The notes beneath the pieces are model-generated. The model made no database searches. It was not told where the DNA came from and saw only the letters and a program-made list of their open reading frames with translations. This document shows positions 59,755-64,000 of a stretch of 64,000 nt of DNA, piece after piece. Every line of letters starts with the position of its first letter. The first letter of the stretch is position 1. The stretch covers positions 1-64,000 of the forward strand of contig NZ_PQHW01000021.1 of NCBI RefSeq assembly GCF_003385215.1, given 5' to 3'. The position numbers and the translations under genes are program-made. Source of the stretch: Amycolatopsis thermalba (GTDB lineage: Bacteria > Actinomycetota > Actinomycetes > Mycobacteriales > Pseudonocardiaceae).

Positions 59755-60495
59755 TCACTGCGCCGTCCAGCCGCCGTCGACGGGGAGCAGGACGCCGGTG
59801 ATGAAGCTCGCCGCGTCGGAGGCCAGGAAGGCGACCGCTTCGGCGACCTCGCCGGGGTGGCCGATGCGGCCGATCGGGTGGGCCGGGCCGAACGAGGCGA
59901 GCATCTCGCGGCCGTTGTCGACCACGCCGTCCATGATGTCGGTGTCGATGACGCCCGGCAGGACGGCGTTCGAGCGGATGCCGGCCGGCCCGCCTTCGAT
60001 CGCCAGCACGCGGGTCATCTGGGCCAGCGCGCCCTTCGACGCGGCGTAGGCGGTCTGCGTCTCGAACGCGACCACCGACGACACCGACGCGATCGAGACG
60101 ATCGAGCCGCCGCCCGCGGCCGCCATCACCCGGAACGCCTCCCGCGCCTGCACGAAGTTCCCGCGCGCGTTGACCCGCAGGATCGCCTCGAAGTCGGCCA
60201 CGCTGGTCTCGGTGATCGGCTTGTTCAGCGTCCGGCCGGCGTTGTTCACCAGCACGTCCAGCCGGCCGAACCGCTCCACCGCCAGCCGCATCGTCGCGCG
60301 GGCCAGCTCCTCGTCGGCGACGTCCCCGGTCAGCACGGCCACGTCGTCGGCGGCCAGGTCGCGCACCGACTCCCGCAGGTCGGTGACGACGAGGCGGGCG
60401 CCCCGCGCCCGCAGCAGTTCGGCGCAGGCACGGCCGATGCCGCGGGCGGCACCGGTGACGACGGCGACCCGTCCGGTGAGATCCAGTTTGTTCAT
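59755..60495 (-). CDS. Short-chain dehydrogenase/reductase (classical)
   Basis: A 246-residue SDR. NAD(P)-binding GRVAVVTGAARGIGRACAEL, NNAGRTLNKPI and catalytic Ser-Tyr-Lys in VSIASVSSVVAFETQTAYAA followed by SK are all present, as is the C-terminal GVLLPVDGGWTAQ. It is close to 3-oxoacyl-ACP-reductase-like enzymes. It is divergent from the XRE regulator gene, which is the likely controller. The substrate is unknown. Confidence 0.92.
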   Translation of the reverse strand: MNKLDLTGRVAVVTGAARGIGRACAELLRARGARLVVTDLRESVRDLAADDVAVLTGDVADEELARATMRLAVERFGRLDVLVNNAGRTLNKPITETSVADFEAILRVNARGNFVQAREAFRVMAAAGGGSIVSIASVSSVVAFETQTAYAASKGALAQMTRVLAIEGGPAGIRSNAVLPGVIDTDIMDGVVDNGREMLASFGPAHPIGRIGHPGEVAEAVAFLASDAASFITGVLLPVDGGWTAQ

Positions 60496-60597
60496 GCTCC
60501 CGACGGTGGCCCCGACCGGCCGGGACGTGGCAGGGCGCGGTCTTCCTGGGAGCGCTGCACCCAGGTAGCGCCGCCGCGACCGGCTTACGATCGCGGT

Positions 60598-61428
60598 ATG
60601 GCACGGTCCGAACTCGGCGAGTTCCTCATCGCCCGGCGGTCCCAGGTGCGCCCGGACGAGGTCAACCTCCCCAGCACCGGGCAGCGCCGGGTGCCCGGTC
60701 TGCGCCGCGAGGAGGTGGCGTTGCTGGCCGGCGTCAGCGTCGACTACTACGTGCGCCTGGAACAGGGCCGCGAGCGCACCCCGTCGGCGCAGGTGGTCGA
60801 CGCGCTGGCGGCCGCGCTCCGCCTCGCCGAGGACGGCCGCGAGCACCTGTTCCGCCTCGCCGGGCTCAGCCCCCGCACCCGGCTCACCGCGGTGCCCGCC
60901 CGGGTCGATCCGAGCCTGCTGCAGCTGATGAGCGCCTGGCCGGACAACCCCGCGATCGTCTACAACCTCGCCTACGACGTGCTCGCCTCCAACGCCATCG
61001 CCGACGCGCTCTTCCACGACTGGGCCCATTCGCGCAACCTGATGCACGTCGTGTTCACCGACCCGGCGGCGCGCACGTTCTACCGGGACTGGCACGAGGT
61101 CGCACGCAACTCGGTCGCCGGTTTCCGGCTCGGCTACGGCAAGAACCCGGACGACCCGCGGGTCCGGCAGGTCCTCGCCGAGCTGCTGGAGCGCAGTCCC
61201 GAGTTCGCCGCGATGTGGACCGATCACGACGCGCGTGGCAAGAGCCTGGCGCACAAGGAGTTCGTGCACCGCGAGGTCGGCCCGCTGACGCTGACCATGC
61301 AGACCTTCGACGTGCGGTCCAGTCCGGGGCAGGAGCTGGTGGTCTACCACGCCGAACCGGGCTCGCCGAGCAGCGAGGCGCTCGCCCTGCTCGGGTCGCT
61401 CGCCGCGACCTCCCGGCGCGCGACCTAG
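60598..61428 (+). CDS. XRE regulator with MmyB-like ligand domain
   Basis: A 276-residue regulator. The N-terminal HTH is GLRREEVALLAGVSVDYYVR, then LEQGRERTPSAQVVDALAAA. The C-terminal domain (about 105-265) matches the MmyB-like ligand-binding family: MSAWPDNPAIVYNLAYDVLA, then RNLMHVVFTDPAARTFYRDW and TMQTFDVRSSPGQELVVYHA. Such proteins typically control adjacent dehydrogenases; here the divergent SDR. ATG 60598 lies 6 nt after TACGAT (60586-60591). Confidence 0.9.
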   Translation: MARSELGEFLIARRSQVRPDEVNLPSTGQRRVPGLRREEVALLAGVSVDYYVRLEQGRERTPSAQVVDALAAALRLAEDGREHLFRLAGLSPRTRLTAVPARVDPSLLQLMSAWPDNPAIVYNLAYDVLASNAIADALFHDWAHSRNLMHVVFTDPAARTFYRDWHEVARNSVAGFRLGYGKNPDDPRVRQVLAELLERSPEFAAMWTDHDARGKSLAHKEFVHREVGPLTLTMQTFDVRSSPGQELVVYHAEPGSPSSEALALLGSLAATSRRAT

Positions 61429-61431
61429 AAT
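61426..61431 (+). promoter_or_regulatory. -10 element of the amidohydrolase gene overlapping the XRE stop codon
   Basis: TAGAAT lies 6 nt before ATG 61438; its first three bases are the TAG stop of the XRE gene. A leaderless transcript is likely. Confidence 0.5.
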
Positions 61432-61437
61432 CCCAGG

Positions 61438-62742
61438 ATGCCGCATCGTTTTCGCGCCCCCGTCGTCCTGCCCTGCGATCCGGACTGCTCCGTCATCCGC
61501 GACGGTGTGGTCGACGTCGGCGACGACGGGCGGATCGCGTTCTGCGGTTCCGCCGCCGAAGCACCCGGCGATCTGCCGTCCACCCAGCTGACCGGGATCC
61601 TGCTGCCCGGCCTGATCAACGCGCACGCGCACAGCCCGATGACGCTGCTGCGCGGCATGGGCGGGGACCTGCCGCTGCTGCGCTGGCTGCACGAGATCAT
61701 CTGGCCGGCCGAGGCGAAGCTGCGGGCCGAGGACGTGCGCGCCGGGATGCTGCTCGGGTCGGTGGAGATGCTCCGGCACGGGGTGACGACCAGCGCGGAG
61801 ATGTACTTCTACGCCGAGCAGATGGCCGAGGCGGTGCTGGAGACCGGGGCGCGGGCGGTGCTCGGCGGGCCGATCATCGACCTGCCCGGCGTCGACTGGC
61901 GGCGCATGATCGAGGTGACGGACCGCTGGATCGACACCGACGGCCTGCGGTTCGGCCCGGGTGAGCGGATCGAGTTGTCGTACGCGGCGCATTCGGCGTA
62001 CATGCTGCCGGTCGAGGCGCTGCGGCAGGTGACCGAGTCGGCGGCGGCGCGGGGCGCGCTGGTGCAGATCCACGTCGCCGAGGCGGCGGACGAGGACGCC
62101 CGGCAGCGCGCGGAGTTCGGTTCGGTGCCGCGGCTGCTGGAGGAGATCGGCATGTTGCGCGGGCGGGTGCTCACCGCGCACGCGGTGCATCTGTCCGATG
62201 AGGACATCGCGCTGTTCGCGGCCCGCGGGACCGGGGTGGCGCACTGCCCGGGGTCGAACGCGAAGCTGGCGTCGGGGATCGCGCGGCTGACGGACCTGCG
62301 GGCGGCCGCGGTGGCGGTCGGGCTCGGCACGGACGGCCCGGCCAGCAACGATGACCTCGACCTGTGGGAGGAGGTCCAGCTGTCGGCGATGCTGGCCCGG
62401 CTGTCCACGAAGGACTCGACCGCGCTGCGGGCGAAGGACGCGCTGTTGCTGGCCACCCGCGGCGGCGCGGACGCACTGGGCCGCGACGACCTGGGCGCGC
62501 TGGAGCCCGGCCGCTGGGCCGACTTCGTGCACGTCGACCCGGACGGCCCGGCGTTCGCGACCGGCCTGGACGAGCCGGACGAGCAGGTGATCTCGAACCT
62601 GGTGTGGGCGTCGGGCTCCCGGCAGGTGCGGGACGTGTGGGTGGCCGGCGACCAGGTGGTCACCGACGGCGAGCCGGTGCGGGTCGAGCGGAGCAAGGCA
62701 CAATCCGCCGCGCGCGACTCCGCCGCGCGACTGCGGGCCTAG
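61438..62742 (+). CDS. TrzA/MtaD-type amidohydrolase (S-adenosylhomocysteine/thioadenosine deaminase-like)
   Basis: A 434-residue metal hydrolase. The metal ligands are visible: LPGLINAHAHSPMTLLRGMG (HxH), VQIHVAEAADE, LTAHAVHLSDEDIALF and LGTDGPASNDDLDLWEEVQL (catalytic Asp). Length and order fit cytosine-deaminase-like enzymes that deaminate 5'-methylthioadenosine, S-adenosylhomocysteine or triazines. The specific substrate is unproven. The gene's 3' end is repeated downstream. Confidence 0.88.
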   Translation: MPHRFRAPVVLPCDPDCSVIRDGVVDVGDDGRIAFCGSAAEAPGDLPSTQLTGILLPGLINAHAHSPMTLLRGMGGDLPLLRWLHEIIWPAEAKLRAEDVRAGMLLGSVEMLRHGVTTSAEMYFYAEQMAEAVLETGARAVLGGPIIDLPGVDWRRMIEVTDRWIDTDGLRFGPGERIELSYAAHSAYMLPVEALRQVTESAAARGALVQIHVAEAADEDARQRAEFGSVPRLLEEIGMLRGRVLTAHAVHLSDEDIALFAARGTGVAHCPGSNAKLASGIARLTDLRAAAVAVGLGTDGPASNDDLDLWEEVQLSAMLARLSTKDSTALRAKDALLLATRGGADALGRDDLGALEPGRWADFVHVDPDGPAFATGLDEPDEQVISNLVWASGSRQVRDVWVAGDQVVTDGEPVRVERSKAQSAARDSAARLRA

Positions 62743-63060
62743 CGGACGGGGTCAGTCGGCGAGCCGGTTGCGGGCCTTGCCCACACTGGGCCTGCCGGCG
62801 AGCCGGCCGGTTGCGGGCCTAGCGGACCCGGCCGCGGCTGGCGGCCGCCCGGCTGACCGGGACCACACGCGGAGCGGGCTCGCCGGTTCGCTTTGCGACC
62901 GCACTGCCGCTTCGCGCGACCGGTGCGGCCGTCGGCGACCCGCGCCACGGCCCGGCGCGCCGCCACCCGAGCGGTCAGCCGGCGAGCAGGCTCGGCCCCC
63001 GTCCCCGGAGCGCGGCGCCACCGCCCGCCGCGCGCGACTCCGCCGCGCGACTGCGGGCCT
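62705..63060. repeat. Duplicated 3' end of the amidohydrolase gene
   Basis: The 36 bp at 62705-62740, at the end of the gene, are repeated exactly at 63025-63060. A shorter TGCGGGCCTAGCGGAC copy lies at 62732-62747 and, with one changed flank, at about 62812. CGGCGAGCCGG and GGTTGCGGGCCT also recur. The 383-bp gap 62743-63125 thus appears to be built from pieces of the gene end; no gene is convincing in it. Confidence 0.75.
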
Positions 63061-63125
63061 GACCGGGCCGGGCCAGCCGGCAGGCGGGCCGGGCGGTGCG
63101 CGCCACGCCCGGCGCCGCACCCCCC

Positions 63126-63932
63126 TCAGCGGAACAGCTCCGCGTGGGCCACCGCCCACTCGGCGAACCGCATCCCCGGGCGGCCCAGCACGCGGGACAC
63201 CGTGGGCGAAGCCGGCTGCGGATCCCTGGCCAGTTCCGCGCATCCGTCCAGGTACCAGGCGGCGCTGTCCGCGCCCATCACCGCCGACAGCTCGGCCAGC
63301 GCCTCCGCGTGCGAGACCTCCACCAGCGGGATCTCCCGCCCCAGCGCCTGCCCGATCTGCGCCACGAGCTCGGCGCGGGTGAGCGTCTCCGGCCCGGTCA
63401 GCCCGTACGCCACGTGCTCGTGGCCGTCCTCCAGCAGGGCCTTCGCCGCGACGGCCGCGATGTCCTCCAGCGCGATCGGCGCGTTCGCCGCCCGCGGGTA
63501 CGCCTCGCGCACCTCGCCCCGGTCGCGGATCTGCTCCGCCCAGACCGTCGTGTTCGTCATGAACTCGCCCGCCTCCAGGTGGGTCCACGGGATGCCGGAC
63601 TGCTCGACCGCCTTCTCGATGTCGTACCACCAACTGCCCTCGGGACCGGCGAGGTCGACGATCCGCGTCACCCCGGCCTCCCGGGCGAGCGCGGTCACCT
63701 CCCGCACCGTCTTCGTCAGCGGCGCCAGGTACATCCGGTCCACGCCCGCCAGCGCGCGGGGCAGCGTCTCGACGCGGCCGAGGTAACCCTCGACCACCTC
63801 CACCGCGGGTGGCAGGGCCGCCCGGGCCGGGTCCGTGGTCAGCGCCCGCACCTGCGTCGCTCCCGCGGCGAGCAGCTGATCGACCACCAGCCGGCCCACG
63901 TTGCCCGTCGCGCCCGTCACCAGTATCCGCAT
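63126..63932 (-). CDS. NmrA/NAD(P)-binding SDR-like protein
   Basis: A 268-residue atypical SDR. MRILVTGATGNVGRLVVDQL holds the GxxGxxG cofactor loop. Further family features are RMYLAPLTKTVREVTALARE and YGLTGPETLTRAELVAQIGQ. There is no catalytic Tyr-x-x-x-Lys, as in NmrA/HSCARG-type NAD(P)H sensors. GGGAGGG precedes ATG 63932. An 18-bp palindrome lies 16 bp upstream, so the gene is probably repressed by a regulator encoded beyond the right edge. Confidence 0.87.
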   Translation of the reverse strand: MRILVTGATGNVGRLVVDQLLAAGATQVRALTTDPARAALPPAVEVVEGYLGRVETLPRALAGVDRMYLAPLTKTVREVTALAREAGVTRIVDLAGPEGSWWYDIEKAVEQSGIPWTHLEAGEFMTNTTVWAEQIRDRGEVREAYPRAANAPIALEDIAAVAAKALLEDGHEHVAYGLTGPETLTRAELVAQIGQALGREIPLVEVSHAEALAELSAVMGADSAAWYLDGCAELARDPQPASPTVSRVLGRPGMRFAEWAVAHAELFR

Positions 63933-63947
63933 GAGCCCTCCCAGGAA

Positions 63948-63965
63948 TGGAACATCGATGTTCCA
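63948..63965. promoter_or_regulatory. 18-bp perfect palindrome upstream of the NmrA-like gene
   Basis: TGGAACATCGATGTTCCA is a perfect inverted repeat 16 bp before the start codon. A related half-site, CATGCTCCA, follows near 63979. A TetR- or HxlR-type dimer is the likely ligand. Confidence 0.65.
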
Positions 63966-64000
63966 CAACAGTACTCACATGCTCCATTTTGGCAAGGCGG

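Noticed and set aside
1-64000. tRNA or rRNA genes and insertion sequences
   Set aside because: I looked through the intergenic gaps for tRNA-like T-loop and acceptor pairs, and for transposase frames with terminal repeats, and found none.

Overview
The window is about 70% GC, with GC-rich third codon positions, many GTG/TTG starts and few introns of noncoding DNA. Its content points to an actinomycete of the Pseudonocardiaceae type, close to Amycolatopsis: an F420-type luciferase-like oxidoreductase, a mycothiol-type maleylpyruvate isomerase fold protein, a GTP-dependent PEP carboxykinase, FadE5/FabG4/FadA2-type lipid enzymes, dynamin-like proteins, a DUF3558 lipoprotein and an Asp-rich DUF6802-like protein. 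It looks chromosomal. I see no insertion sequence, prophage, CRISPR array, tRNA or rRNA.

Layout. 0-5.1 kb: the start of a large repeat-rich protein that runs off the left edge (minus strand, GTG at 1521), a GGDEF diguanylate cyclase, a flavin-reductase-like protein and a secreted 5'-nucleotidase. 5.4-9.3 kb: a small membrane protein, two methyltransferases, a VOC protein and a Mug DNA glycosylase that share a CATG start, and a LuxR-type regulator with an unusual receiver. 9.4-14.3 kb: fadE5, an ArsR regulator with a likely 3' frameshift, a GlsB-like membrane protein, a small secreted Cys-rich protein, a leucine-rich-repeat protein and a DinB/MPI-fold protein. 14.3-20.4 kb: VanW, an orphan GroES-like protein, an ABC-2/YhgE-like membrane protein with a carboxypeptidase-regulatory tail divergent from a TetR repressor, and an NHL-thioredoxin protein. 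20.4-24.6 kb: small membrane proteins, a hydrolase, a DUF574-type methyltransferase, a P-loop-less kinase relic, FxsA, an SCP2-like protein and TetR. 24.6-28.2 kb: the htdX-fabG4 / fadA2 divergon, laid out as in the Mycobacterium tuberculosis Rv0238-Rv0244c region. 28.2-34.9 kb: DoxX, an AAA ATPase, HxlR/MFS/PNPOx, a MarR-GNAT fusion and an AhpD-like protein. 34.9-43.3 kb: a monocarboxylate symporter with its small partner, a TAP-type peptidase, an XRE regulator, a 21-bp minisatellite, an LLM oxidoreductase, pckG and the DUF6802-like protein. 43.3-47.2 kb: a compact dynamin / GrpE-like / dynamin operon. 47.3-64 kb: a two-component system, an SDR, an ABC exporter, trmB, a second ABC transporter divergent from its own two-component system across a 28-bp palindrome, a lipoprotein, an SDR divergent from an XRE regulator, a TrzA/MtaD-type amidohydrolase and an NmrA-like protein.

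How the parts relate. Most single regulators sit divergent from what they probably control, and several intergenic regions carry exact inverted repeats that look like operators (17.95, 30.58, 33.05, 56.8 and 63.95 kb). A shared motif, TAC[T/C]-N4-[A/G]GTA, occurs in front of fadE5 and between fabG4 and fadA2. This suggests one regulator for the lipid genes, perhaps the TetR at 23979. Many genes have a TANNNT hexamer 6-8 nt before the start codon and no Shine-Dalgarno, so leaderless transcription seems common. The most unusual multi-gene unit is the dynamin / GrpE-like / dynamin operon, which has no DnaK or DnaJ in the window.
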